From Anastatus disparis (taxonomy: Eukaryota; Arthropoda; Insecta; Hymenoptera; Eupelmidae): 64,000 nucleotides of DNA. The stretch's first letter is position 1, and every line of letters starts with the position of its first letter. This document shows, piece after piece, positions 35,388 through 46,335 of this stretch. Made by a program: the position numbers and the translations under genes. A model generated the notes under the pieces. The model ran no database searches, was not told the origin of the DNA, and saw nothing but the letters and a program-made list of their open reading frames with translations. The DNA lies in the NCBI GenBank assembly GCA_017163975.1, contig JAFFSR010000015.1, positions 1,804,501 to 1,868,500 on the forward strand, given 5' to 3'.

Positions 35388-36319
35388 ATGAGGGATAGAA
35401 TCCAATGGTTAATGAGGAACGGCTCGTTGATCTTGTTGATGCTTGATCACGTCACATGGGCGATGGATGCAATAACATCGTGTGAGTAATATTTGATAAT
35501 TTTTTTCTTTTTTCATAATTAATAGTTTTTTATATATTATTTCAATAATTAATTATTTTTGTTTTCTTTTTTTTTAGTGCCACCGATGCCGCAGTCTGCT
35601 TCAATGCAGCAATTATATCAAGGCTTCGAAAATATGGAAACACCGAGGGCAAGCCCGAAGCGCTCGAGAAAAAGATCATCGAGCTCGAGTTCGAGTTCAA
35701 GTTCGAGTACCAGTGGAACGTCATCGAGTTGCTCTTCATGTAGAGCAACGCCCAAGAAAGTTCCCAGAGTCAACAACGAGGATGTAAGAACTCCTCTTCG
35801 AGAGAACTCGCCGCAACCAGGGCCCTCGGGTACAAGTAAGTTAAAAAAAACGAAAAAAAATATTTCATTAAAATATAAAAAGAAAAAGATTAAAATATTT
35901 ATTTTTTCTGTTTCAGGATCACAACTTCGGGAGAAGTCTCCACAACCAGGACCCTCGGGTACAAGTAAGTTGAAAAAAAACAAAAAATATTTCATTGAAA
36001 AAAAATAAAAAAAAAAAAAGTTTAAAATATTAATTTTTTTTTGAAAATAATAATTTTATCTAAATAAATAATTAATTTTTGTTTTCTTTTTTCAGAAGAG
36101 AATGGCAGCGCTACTATCCAGGAGAATAGACCTCCTCCTGCAAGACGAATCTTGCAGCTTAAACATTCAGGGAAAAAGATTGTGATGAATACAAGGCTTC
36201 CTAAGTCTAACCAGGAGAATGAGAATGCCAGGTTCCCTAAATCAACGCAGGAGGATGAGGGAACAGTTTCGTCATGCAGTGATCTCGTGATAACAGAAGA
36301 CATCACATATCTTGATTGA
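35388..36319 (+). CDS. Spliced Polinton protein of unknown function with duplicated PQPGPSGT exon
   Basis: Proposed exons 35,388-35,481, 35,578-35,835, 35,917-35,964 and 36,096-36,319. All introns are GT-AG with T-rich 3' ends and the frame stays open across all junctions to TGA 36,317. The protein (about 207 residues) has a Ser-rich tract after a basic patch (PKRSRKRSS), two PQPGPSGT motifs on the ends of exons 2 and 3, and an acidic C-terminus, so it looks disordered. A short 17-codon frame (ATG 35,335) precedes the start. AATAAA words follow. I do not recognise the family; position at the left end, alone on its strand, suggests an accessory role. Confidence 0.6.
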
Positions 36320-36747
36320 AAAATAAATTTATGTATATGTATTTTTTATGTAAATATAAAAAAGAATTTTTGTAACTGGCGGAAAAATATGTAATAAAAA
36401 TTTTAATTCAATAAAAAAAAAAATAATAATAGTTCATAAAATCTTAATCTCGCTTATTTCATGAGCCTTCCTATATATATGTAATATAATCTATTTTATA
36501 AAAAAAAATTTTTTTTCACTTAAATCAATTATTATAATTAAAAATAGTAGTTGGTTTTGGGAATATTAAATTAAATTATAATAATCATTGATAAAATTTT
36601 TATTTTTTTAAAATCACATATAATTATTTTTTTTCATTTTAGAAATACAATTATTTTTTTCATTTTAGAAATACAATTATTTTTCATTTTAGAAATACAA
36701 TTATTATAGTATTTTAATAAGATAATAATAAAAAAATTTTTTTAATT

Positions 36748-37685
36748 TTATTCATTTGCAAAATATAAACACGTACATTTCATTTTTTTGTTTTGTTTAA
36801 AATAATTATCAACCTCATCTTTATCATTAATATTTAAGTAATTTCGTAGCCATGCTCGTATAGCAATCGTATTATTAACTGCACACACGGGTCTTTTTCT
36901 TCTTATACAGAAAACGTGGTTCAAGCAGAAGTGGTGCTTATCACCTATTATTTCTTCTAATGCTGGACAGCCGAAATCTTCAACATTTGAAATTGACCTG
37001 CAAATAAAATAAACAGAATAATTAAACTATAATATAAAAGTATTAGAAAAGTATTAAAAAGTATGAAAAAAAGTATTAAAAAGTATGAAAAAAGTATTAA
37101 AAAGTATGAGAAAAGTATGAAAAAGTATAAAAAGTATAAAAAAAGTATAAAAAAGTATAAAAAAGTATAAAAAAAGTATGAAAAAGTATAAAAAAAGTAT
37201 AAAAAAGTATAAAAAAGTATAAAAAAGTATGAAAAGTATTAAGAAAATGATTATTTTGAATATAAAAAATTTAAATATATTTTTACTTACACACTTGGTA
37301 AAAGATTTTTCAACCATTGCACTTTCTGCTCTCCTTTGACAAATAATTTTTTGATTCCTTGCGAGCAGATTTGGAAAACACGTTCTAGACGATGATATGG
37401 AATATCTCCGGAATTCCATGCTATACCGTGATGGAACCTTTCCACCCACTGAGCCATGCATTTTTCTTCTGTATTTAGTTCCTCCCATGTAATTGGAGAT
37501 TTGAAAACATTGACTGTAGGTAAAGCTGTTTTTCTAAAATTGAGGAAACTAACTTCTTTGAAAATAAAAGAATCCTCTGATATTCTTTGAAATCCTTGAA
37601 TATCACATATATAAATGCTTTCTTCTTCCGCAGACTGCATGATATAATTTTTGAACAGCATATCGTAATCACGAGTTCTAGCCAT
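36748..37685 (-). CDS. DIQGF-family Polinton protein, two exons (paralogue of 48,534-49,007)
   Basis: Exon 1 37,685-37,291 and exon 2 36,997-36,748, joined by a GT-AG intron that is filled with an AAAAAGTAT minisatellite. The product is 214 residues. Motifs: CDIQGFQ near the N-terminus, FIFKEVSFL, PITWEEL, HHGIAWNSGDIPY and LFVKGEQKVQWLK. The same ordered motifs appear in the gene at the other end of the Polinton. Exon 2 adds a Cys/His-bearing tail (HHFCLNHVFCIRRKRPVCAV). I know this as a recurring insect mobile-element family of unknown activity; the D...KE pattern could be nuclease-like, but that is a guess. Confidence 0.7.
37035..37240. repeat. AAAAAGTAT minisatellite in an intron
   Basis: About twenty 9-12 bp units of AAAAAGTATAA and AAAAAGTATGA type lie within the intron of the DIQGF-family gene. 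Confidence 0.85.
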
Positions 37686-37689
37686 CTCG

Positions 37690-38188
37690 TAGCGTTGGAT
37701 GTTTCAGTATGAATTAATATCGGGAAATGAGAATAGAAAATTTTCAAATCGTAAGTTTATGTCAAGCAATTCCCCTCTTACTTTTTTAAGATTGGACGAT
37801 GGAAAATAGCTCAGTTTTCACTGGTTAAACTAAAAGATGATAGTCACTCCCCCTCTAACTTTTTAAGATTGGACGATGGAAAATCGCTCAATCCTCATTG
37901 GTTAAAACTAAGAAATGATTCTGATAGGTTAAAAAAAGGTAAAAAATTCATCCCTACCCGTGGAAAACCTCTCTTTTTCTGAAAAACTTGCACTCCGTTT
38001 TACTATTGGTTAGTTAATTGAATTTTCTATCTCTCCTTTTGTTAACTTACCTTTAAAAAGGACTGAAGGTTTCTGGATAAGCATACTTCGTCAGAGGAGT
38101 CGTGAGTGTACATAGTCATCGGGACTAAACTTTACCAATCGTGAAAGTTTGTGTTTGTGAAAGGTTATTTTAAATAAAAAGAAAAAAA
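37690..38188. promoter_or_regulatory. Divergent promoter region with 70 bp direct repeat
   Basis: The gap between the minus-strand DIQGF-family gene and PolB. TTTAAGATTGGACGATGGAA followed by AT(A/C)GCTCA occurs twice, near 37,787 and 37,860. TTTAAAAAG near 38,052 with TCAG about 39 bases on is a weak PolB promoter candidate. Confidence 0.4.
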
Positions 38189-41100
38189 ATGTCTTCAATT
38201 AATTTCTTTGAACGTCTTGGGCAACTACTCCGTGATGCTTTACAAAATGTAAATGAACTGAACAATACCGATCTCCATTATTGGATCGATATGTGCAATG
38301 GTAGTTTAGAGAAATTAAATGAAAAAATTGTCAATTCTGATCTTACAAGAGGTAAAAAGCAGAGATGTCAAACTTGTGTGTTACATCTTTCGGGTATTGA
38401 AGTTCAATTTGAACATCATCTTCAACGAGGAGGTGGTCTGCAATCTGAAGAAATAGAAGCTTCTGTTGAATGGCGAGATGTGCAGTCAGCTTTCGAAAAC
38501 AGAATTAGAACTGGCGTAGTGGTAAATATAAATCATGTGGATATTTTAAGTTTTTTAAACGACGCCCAAGAACTCTTTAAAGTACGTGTACAGTCATGCT
38601 TAGAAGAATATAGTGCTCTCAAAGTGAATTCAGATTTCACCGCAGAATTTTGTATACAGAAAAGTAGTGAAGAATTGACAGATATTAAATATTTTACAAC
38701 CACAAGTACTTCAATTTTCATGTCAACGAATCTAGAAGAATGGTTCAAAATAAATATCAAAGATTCTATTTTGACACAAATAGAAGAATTTCAGGAAAAA
38801 GATTCTGGCTGGGCTCTAAAACGCATTATAAGTCTGAGTATAAATATGAAAAAATATTCTCCGATCAAGGGCAGTTGGTACATTCCTTTACCACCTTTTA
38901 TACAAAAGAAAAAAGCATGTGTCAATGTTCGTAACAATGACAATCAATGTTTCAAGTATGCTATCCTCTCAGCAATATATCCAAGTGAAACTAATACTAA
39001 TAGAGTTAATCAATATAGCATGCATGAGAACAAGTTGAAATTTAATAACATAGAATTTCCAGTGACACTTAAAAATGTTCCAAAATTTGAAGAACTGAAT
39101 AATATTTCAGTAAATGTGTACATGTTGAAGAAGTTTGGACAAAAGTTTGAAGTATCACCTTGCCCCATTACATCGGATAAAAAGGAAAAGCATGTCAATC
39201 TACTCATCATCCAAGACTTTTACATCGATGAGTATGAAAAAGATAATCATTCTGATGATATTAGTTTACCCAAATACCACTACGTTTGGATAAAGAATAT
39301 GTCTCGTCTTCTGAAATCTCAACTATCTAAGACACATGTAAAATCATTCCATTGTGAAAGATGTTTACAAGTCTTTTATAATGAAGAAAGATTGCAAGTT
39401 CATGAAAATGATTGTAAGAATTTGAATTATTGTCGAATTAATCTACCTGACTCGCAGAACAACATTCTGAAATTTGAAGATTATTATAAAAGCGAAAAAG
39501 TTCCTTTTATTGTTTATGCTGATTTTGAATGTTTACTGAAGTCTACAATGAATGAGATTGCCTTCCAACTTCATGAAGCATATAGCATAGGATATTATAT
39601 AAAATGTAGCTTTGATGACAGCTTATCTTTTTATAAGTCATATAGAAAAAATATCGAAGATGGACAGACTCCTGCACAATGGTTTGTTCAAGAATTAAAA
39701 TCAATCAGTGAGGAAATTGATAAACTCTACAAGAATCCGAAACCATTAAAACTTACGGATTTAGAAGAATTATCTTTCCAAAGGTCAACCATTTGTCACA
39801 TATGCCGAAAACTAATCCGTGATGAAGAACTCGCAGTACGAGATCACTGTCATCTCACAGGACGGTAAGATATTAATTATAGTTATATTTCAATGAAAAA
39901 AAAATTTACTTTATCATGCAAATTTTTTTAAAATATCTATTTTTTTTTACATTAGTTTCAGAGGTGCCGCACATAATTCATGTAATTTGAATTACAAGTA
40001 TTCAAAATTTATTCCTGTGCTTTTTCATAACCTCAATTACGATACACACTTCATTTTGAAAGAGATAGCCACATCTTCATTGATGGGAGGATGAGTTACG
40101 CTATTGCCACATAATAAGGAAAAATATATTTCTTTTACAAAATACATAGATGGCAGTGACCTAAGTTTTAGATTCATAGATTCTTGGCGTTTTCTTCCTT
40201 CGTCATTAGAAAAACTTGCATCATACTTGGAAAATGTGCCGATATTGATAAAAGAGTTTCGAACTGGTGGTTTTACAGATGAGAAAATTGATTTTCTCAA
40301 ACGTAAAGGTATATTTCCATATGATTTTGTAGATGGATTGGATAAATTATTAGTTACGAAATTGCCAGAGAAAAATCAGTTTTATAACCAACTCACCGAT
40401 TCTCATATTGCTGATGAAGACTATAAGCATGCTATTCAAGTCTGGAATAAGTTCAATATAAGGACATTAGGCGAGTATTCGGATTTATACTTAAAAACAG
40501 ATGTTTTACTATTGGCGGATGTATTTGAAAGTTTTCGAGAAACATCTCTCAGAGCTTCTGGTTTATGTCCAGCTCACTTTTATACGTCTCCAGGCTTGAC
40601 ATTTTCAGCAGCGCTAAAAATGACGAAGGTAGAACTGGAGCTTCATACAGATATAGATATGTTGATGTTCATTGAAGCAGGTATTCGGGGAGGAATAAGT
40701 CAATGCTGTAATCGCTATGCCAAGGCGAACAATCCATATATGGGCTCTCCGTATGATGAAAAACAGAAAATGAAAACTTACGTACTTATGTACTTTGATA
40801 TTAATAATCTTTATGGATGAGCAATGGTTCAATATTTGCCAGTCGGAAAATTCAAATGGGTAGAATATGAGACGAATTCAAACTTTTACAACGCACCGCC
40901 AGATTCAGTTATTGGATATATTGCTGAAGTAGATTTGGAGTATCCTGAGGAAATACACGATGCACATCGAGATTTTCAATTTTGCGCAGAGCATAGTGCG
41001 CCACATGGCTCGAAACAAAAGAAACTTCTCACTACTTTGAAGAACAAGGAGAGATATGTTATTTACTATCGAACACTCAGACAAGTGTTGGAAAATGGAC

Positions 41101-42471
41101 TTCGACTGAAAAAAGTGCATAGAATTTTAAGTTTTGAGCAAAAGGCATGGCTTAAACCTTATGTGGAATTGAATACTCAAAAAAGAATGCAGGCTAAGAA
41201 CGAATTTGAAAAACTTTTTTTATAAATTGTTAATCAATGCTGTCTATGGAAAGTGCATTGAGCGAGAGCGATCTCGAGTTGATGTCCGATTGGTAAATAA
41301 ATTTACTGGTAGATATGGAGCAGAAGCACGCATAGCTCTACCAAATTTTCACAGCTGTGCTATTTTTGATGAGAATTTAGTTGCCATTCAAATGAAGAGA
41401 ACGAGCATCACAATCAAGAAACCAATTTATGTTGGATTTTGCATTTTAGAATTATCAAAAACATTAGTTTATGATTTTCATTATTCGTATAAGAAAAAGC
41501 GAGTTGGAGACAAATGCAAACTTTTGTATACTGATACTGATAGTCTCATATACGAAGTTGAGGATGTTGACATGTACAAAATAATGAAAGAGGACATACA
41601 TAAATTTGATACTTCCGATTACGAAGAAAATAATCCGTTCGAAATTCCTCGAGTTAATAAGAAAGTTCCGGGTTTGATGAAAGACGAATGTAATGGTAAG
41701 ATAATGACAGAATTTATAGGATTACGAAGCAAAATGTATAGTATTTCAATCGATGGAGGAGAAGTTATAAAGAAAGCCAAAGGTATAAAGTCCAGTGTTG
41801 TTAAAAAATCAATTACTTTTGAGGATTACCGAAGCTGTCTTCAGGATCTCACTATTATATACCGTGAACAGTGCAATATCCGTTCAAAATTGCATACTAT
41901 GCATACTGAAAAACAGAGAAAAATTGCTTTAAGTCCTCACGATGATAAGAGATTTTAATTGCCTGATAGTACAGATGCTTTACCTTGGGGACATTATAAA
42001 ATTGAAGAAATACAGATGGCGCAAGCTGCACTTGAAGTACAGAGGAAACATGCAAGAAAAATGGCTGCTGAAAAAAAAGAAAAAGAGTGGGAGGTAGAAA
42101 TGAGGAGGGGAGATACACGAGTGGAGATGGATGCTACAGAGAATGAAAGTGAGAGGGAAATCGAGAGAAGGGATGAAGCCACCAATGAAAATAGTGCAGA
42201 GCGAGTGGGGATGTCACTTTATGAAGGCGAGCAAATTATCATTGAGTATGATGTGTTAGAGGAGTTCATGAATGACTGGCATCCATCAATGGAGGGGGCA
42301 AGTTCCCAGGAAGGAGAAAAAAAGGATATATTACGAGTAGCAATGGAAAGGGCAGACATCGAAGTGGGGAATGGGCTATATCAACCAATGGACCACAATG
42401 AGGAGCGCATTCGAGTAATCGAAGAGCTTGAGGACGATCAACCTTGCACAAAGAAATCTAAAATCGACTAA
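38189..42471 (+). pseudogene. polB: Polinton protein-primed DNA polymerase B, with intron, stops and a frameshift
   Basis: Exon 1 38,189-39,864; intron 39,865-39,955 (GTAAGA...TTAG); exon 2 from 39,956. The N-terminal about 400 residues are Polinton-specific. The exonuclease motif YADFECLL has Asp445/Glu447. A CHIC...HCHL zinc cluster straddles the intron. Polymerase motif A region YFDINNLYG is near 40,796, KLLINAVYGK near 41,223 and the catalytic YTDTDSLIY near 41,527. The C-terminus is long, acidic and coiled-coil-like. Defects: TGA 40,092-40,094, TGA 40,818-40,820 directly after NLYG, a frameshift in a T run at about 41,215-41,222 and TAA 41,956-41,958. The family replicates the element by protein priming; this copy cannot make intact enzyme. 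Confidence 0.93.
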
Positions 42472-42479
42472 CTTTTTAA

Positions 42480-42582
42480 GTAAGTTACAATTTATTTTTT
42501 TTACCAAAAAACATTATTTTTTTCCATCAAAATTTTTTTCTAACAGAAATTTTTAATTTTTTTTACTTTTTCTTGTTTTCAG
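42480..42582 (+). other. Probable intron between PolB stop and the 99-residue gene
   Basis: GTAAGT at 42,480 lies nine bases after the PolB stop. TTTTCTTGTTTTCAG ends one base before the ATG at 42,584. This suggests the small gene is expressed by splicing from transcripts that begin upstream. Confidence 0.5.
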
Positions 42583-42583
42583 A

Positions 42584-42883
42584 ATGGATTTATCTGCACT
42601 AAACAAGATTGCTGGAAGCGACTTCCTGCCAAGGAAGAAAGTTACAGACTTAGAAAAAGACCAGCAGTACATGGTGACTTCACTGAAACAAGTCAAGACA
42701 AGATTTGGAACCAAGGTCGTAGCAGATTTCGACCAAAGCTTCCAAGTCTTCTTACCAGAGAAGATTTCATCTGCAATCTTAAAAGATGAAGAATTTTTCT
42801 ACAATCTCTGTGATAATGCAAATAAACTGCGTTTGATTGCAATATACCTGGGAGGATCTTCTTTTAAATTCGATCGGGCTTAA
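42584..42883 (+). CDS. Small Polinton protein, possible ssDNA-binding OB-type fold
   Basis: 99 residues and intact. It opens MDLSALNKIAGSDFLPRKKV and has YMVTSLKQVKTRFGTKVVAD and FLPEKISSAILKDEE blocks. The alternating hydrophobic strands with KTRFG and FLPEK turns resemble small OB-like proteins that I associate with insect Polintons and other replicating elements, but the assignment is inference. It follows PolB closely, with an apparent intron between, so a replication role is reasonable. AATAAATAAAAAT follows the stop. Confidence 0.6.
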   Translation: MDLSALNKIAGSDFLPRKKVTDLEKDQQYMVTSLKQVKTRFGTKVVADFDQSFQVFLPEKISSAILKDEEFFYNLCDNANKLRLIAIYLGGSSFKFDRA

Positions 42884-43163
42884 AATAAATAAAAATATAC
42901 TCGTCAAATTATTTTTCAAACTATTTATTGTAAATTGTACATAATAAGAATACATGAATAAATGAAAATTATTAAACATTATATAATTGTTTTTATTTAT
43001 CACCACCATTTATAATTATTATATTCATATTGAATCATAAAAAGAAAATTTTAATAATAAAAATATTTTATATATAACTTAAATTAATGAACATAATAAA
43101 ATTAAATTTTTTTCTTTTTTATTTATTACACTGAAATACGTGGTAAAATACATCTTAGCTTAT
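42884..43163. other. Convergent intergenic AT-rich segment
   Basis: Separates the plus-strand PolB block from the minus-strand integrase block; poly-A signal-like words on both strands and no gene. Confidence 0.5.
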
Positions 43164-44082
43164 TCAAATAATCTCATTTTTATCTATCCAACTATTATGC
43201 TTGCTATTTAGACCTAACCACTTAACATATACACGTTTACCACTTTTCTTTAAAACTTTTTCTACCAAATAAATTTCTGGATACATAGTCTTTTGAATTT
43301 CCGTTTCATAAAAGCCGCGGGAGACTGGTTCATCATAATAAGCTTTGGTAATGGTAAGTTATGGGATTGGTTTTTACAACTCTTGTTATTGTGAAAATTT
43401 CAGTTGACCAATTTGGTGTATAACCTTTTTCAAAAACTTGTTTTATCTTACTTATTCGCACTTTATCTCCTTCTTTGAATTTTGGTTTTTTTACAGGTCT
43501 TTTTTCAGTTGGGTAATTTTTCTTGATTTCTTTTTCATTTACCTTCGTAACGTTTTCAGGCTCGATTCCTATTGTCCGATGTTTTCTTGAATTGTATGCT
43601 TTCACTAACTCAGGCAGAATATCCAACCATTTATAACTTCCTTGTTTGCTGAATTCTAACCACATTGCATTTTTTAAAGTTCTATTAAAGCGTTCACATA
43701 TGCTTGCATGAAGATTACTATGTGAAGAGTAGTGATTTATCTTGTACTTTTTCATAAGATTCTGAAAGTTTGAATTGTAGAATTCTTTTCCTTGGTCAGT
43801 TTGTAAATTCGATAGCACCCGTTCTTGTTTTAATATTGACTTCATAGCTAGAGTAACATCATTGCCACTCTTCGATTTGACTGGTACAGCTCATGCATAC
43901 TTTGAAAATATATCTATGACAGTTAGTAAGTAGCGAAAACCTTTGTTTTCCTTGAAATAAGGTATCATTTCTACAAGGTCAGCTTGCCAAGTCTCATCTA
44001 ATCCGCGTATGTCATATTTTCTTCGCTTGTACCTTCGACGTGCTGGCTTGTGTAGCTCTTCAACTACTCTTTGACGTTCCAT
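43164..44082 (-). pseudogene. int: Polinton retrovirus-like integrase with C-terminal chromodomain, broken
   Basis: From ATG at 44,082 (MERQRVVEEL). The catalytic core shows ETWQADLVEM (first Asp, residue 35), LQTDQGKEF (second Asp) and SICERFNR (Glu), then an SH3-like GDKVRISKIKQVF segment. TGA at 43,891-43,893 follows FSKYA, where the family has Trp. A frame change near 43,345 separates the rest, which encodes a chromodomain (YLVEKVLKKSG, then VYVKWLGLNSKHNSW). No N-terminal zinc domain is evident. The start lies one base after the stop of the upstream fibre-like gene. It would integrate linear element DNA with 6 bp staggering. Confidence 0.92.
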
Positions 44083-44083
44083 C

Positions 44084-44473
44084 TTAAACTTCAACTTTAG
44101 CAATATCCGATCGTCTATTCATTTCTTTAATTATATATTCAATACTTGCAAAATTTCGTTGAGTCATATCATAGACATAAGATAATTTTTCGTCTATTTC
44201 TGCTTTATATATTTCAACTTTGTTCTCATATTCTTGTATAGCTTTAGCAACTTCTATAATTTTAGAAGATAAGTAATCAACTTCTTTCTGTAGGATATTA
44301 TTTAGTGAATTCAAACTAATGGCATCATTTGGATCATTAGCCTCTCCAATATTGCAAAGTCGCTTATTTTCTGAATCAAAATCACCATCTGATGTAACAT
44401 TGAATCCAATACCTCGAGGACCACGACTCACTTGCGAGCCCTCAAGTTTTCTTCCAAACACATCGAGACTCAT
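44084..44473 (-). CDS. Fibre-like Polinton protein with coiled coil
   Basis: 129 residues from MSLDVFGRKLEGSQVSRGPR; this internal ATG is preferred because the typical conserved start of the family appears there. A GPRGIGFN collagen-like turn is followed by TSDGDFDSENKRLCNI, DPNDAISLNSLNNIL and a heptad-rich C-terminus (about residues 60-125), as in trimeric virus and phage fibres. An attachment or spike role is inference from that layout. It is one base ahead of the integrase start, so the two may share a transcript. Confidence 0.65.
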   Translation of the reverse strand: MSLDVFGRKLEGSQVSRGPRGIGFNVTSDGDFDSENKRLCNIGEANDPNDAISLNSLNNILQKEVDYLSSKIIEVAKAIQEYENKVEIYKAEIDEKLSYVYDMTQRNFASIEYIIKEMNRRSDIAKVEV

Positions 44474-44504
44474 GATACTACTATTGATTTGAAAATTGTG
44501 TACG

Positions 44505-45498
44505 TCAATATATATGCCCAGCTTCACGTAGTTCCTCTATGATTGATTGGATTTCATTGTTGTGATTATTATTTCCAGCAGATCGTTCGGCTATCAATAA
44601 TCGCAGTCTTTCGACAAACTCATTCGGATCATCCCAGTAGACTAGATCTATGGAAGTATTCTTTTTTGCTATTTTATATTTAGGTAGGAGACCCCCTCCG
44701 CTGGTAGACATTCTACTACGATCACTGCAAAACATTGGTGCTATGATTTTTGAATATTTTCTACTCTTCGAAGAGCGTATATTCTCACTTTTGCTATGTC
44801 TTTTTCTATGGGCATTTGTTGCTTCCAGGATAATGCGATAGTTCTTGCAATCTGTTGTACTCAAAAGATTATCATCTGGTTCTTTTTTGAAAAGCAATTC
44901 CATTAGACCATTGCTTTTAGGAAAACTTAAATCTTTCACTTTTATCATTTTATCATCAAATTGAATTTGTGAATCACCCATCATGTATACCCCACTGACT
45001 TTTCTCACTCCGTATATGTTATCGATTTTGCTGGGGCTTCCATTTAGCATTGATAAAAAGTCTGTCGGTTCAGTTTCTTTATGCGCAGATACAAATGGTG
45101 AATATATAGATTTGAATGATGAATTTGCAGAATTGAATGATGAATTCATCATTGTGCTATTTATCGGAGAAAAATCATCGCCATTAGCAGCATCATTATC
45201 AAACGCCGAACCCGAGTTATTAATATCGTTTACAATATAACCTGATTCATCAAATCTCAATCTATTTTTGCAGATTTTCTGTTACTGTCTAGGGCCGAAA
45301 TGTGATTAGAACATGACACACTTTCAGTTGTCGAATCGACAAGCTTTTCAAGTGGTGTAATAACTGGTTTTAAAGTATCACCAATAACCTTTTCAAAATC
45401 ATCTCTCTCCTTTTTTAACAAAGAGTATTTTTTTTAATAGCCTCGCGTGCTCGTAAGAGCTCGCTAAGAACACTTTTTTCTTTCTTAAAGTCAGGCAT
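44505..45498 (-). pseudogene. WDDP-family Polinton protein, N-terminal frameshifts
   Basis: The C-terminal 251 codons are open and end in GGGLLPKYK, LVYWDDPNEFVERLRLLIAE, then NNEIQSIIEELREAGHIY. This is a C-terminal block I recognise from many insect mobile-element proteins but cannot assign a function to. The N-terminus is recoverable as fragments from ATG 45,498 (MPDFKKEKSVLSELLRAREA) through two frame changes near 45,420 and 45,275, and its helical Lys/Glu/Leu content suggests a coiled coil. The middle is Ser/Asn-rich. Possibly a structural or scaffold protein, as it lies between ATPase and fibre-like gene. Confidence 0.6.
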
Positions 45499-45541
45499 GC
45501 TGACAAGATGCTGTCTACAATCAAACTGCAAAGATTAAGAT

Positions 45542-46237
45542 TTATACTTTCTTTTTAATGGCAAAACAGTCAAATCCTTTTCTATATCTACCATCATTCA
45601 TTGCTCTATCTTTGTCAATAACAACAAATCCATACTTGTCATTCTTCCAGCATTCTGTACAAAGATTTAAAAATTCATTTAAAGTTAAGTCAGTATTCAC
45701 ATGGTCTTCATAGATATGTTTAAGATTAACATCATCTTGACGATAAATTACCATCAAATTAATATTGTCCCTGATGAGATGTTTCGGTATATGAGCATAT
45801 GACTGACATAGATAAAAGCTATCTACACTTTTGTGTCTCCCCATACAGAAAAAAGCTCTGACGTTATCCTGCTTCTCACAAGCCACATCATCAAAAATCA
45901 TAATTGAATTAGGTAGGGCTTCATCTGGAGACACTACAGATGCATGTCCACTGAACGGTAGATATGATATACCTTCAATTGGTTCTAAAACTTTTTGAAG
46001 AAATTGGTATTTCGGTTGATTTAAGGATTTAGAGTATACATACAAATTTTCAAATCTAAGACCATTAGGGTGTGTAATTAGAGCTAATAAACTATTAGTT
46101 TTTCCACAGTTCGATGGGCCACAAAATACTGCTCGTATATTATCTGGAAGTAACTCTCCATGTCGCTTTTTTCTTTTCGTTTTCTCAAAATCAAAGTTGC
46201 CGACGGGAAGTTTGACGTTCTGCTCAGTAAAATCCAT
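45542..46237 (-). CDS. Genome-packaging ATPase (FtsK/HerA, A32-like)
   Basis: 231 residues and intact. Walker A is GPSNCGKT (residues 40-47), Walker B is SIMIFDD (111-117), followed by RAFFCMGRHKSVDSFYLCQS, a sensor-like region typical of Polinton and NCLDV-type packaging ATPases. It would pump element DNA into capsids. It is divergently transcribed from the PLA2-like gene across about 100 bp. Its intact state contrasts with the broken PolB and integrase. Confidence 0.93.
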   Translation of the reverse strand: MDFTEQNVKLPVGNFDFEKTKRKKRHGELLPDNIRAVFCGPSNCGKTNSLLALITHPNGLRFENLYVYSKSLNQPKYQFLQKVLEPIEGISYLPFSGHASVVSPDEALPNSIMIFDDVACEKQDNVRAFFCMGRHKSVDSFYLCQSYAHIPKHLIRDNINLMVIYRQDDVNLKHIYEDHVNTDLTLNEFLNLCTECWKNDKYGFVVIDKDRAMNDGRYRKGFDCFAIKKKV

Positions 46238-46335
46238 GTTTACGTAACAAAGTCAAATCTAAGATTGACCTTTTCTAAATATAAACGCTTGTTTTATATT
46301 TTGATCATCAGTTGTAAATCAGCACTCGAAGAGAG
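46238..46335. promoter_or_regulatory. Divergent promoter gap between ATPase and capsid operon
   Basis: 98 bp between two divergent starts. TATAAACG near 46,280 and TCAGT near 46,308 could serve the plus strand, with 28 bases between them. TATATTT reads on the other strand near 46,300. Confidence 0.4.

Noticed and set aside
37054..37488. 144-codon minus frame ending in Phe/Leu/Tyr repeats
   Set aside because: Its second half is intron minisatellite, and the real gene uses another frame with clear splice sites.
40818..43893. Altered genetic code with TGA as tryptophan
   Set aside because: The same genes use TGG for Trp at many positions and also carry TAA stops and frameshifts, so decay, error or readthrough is more likely.
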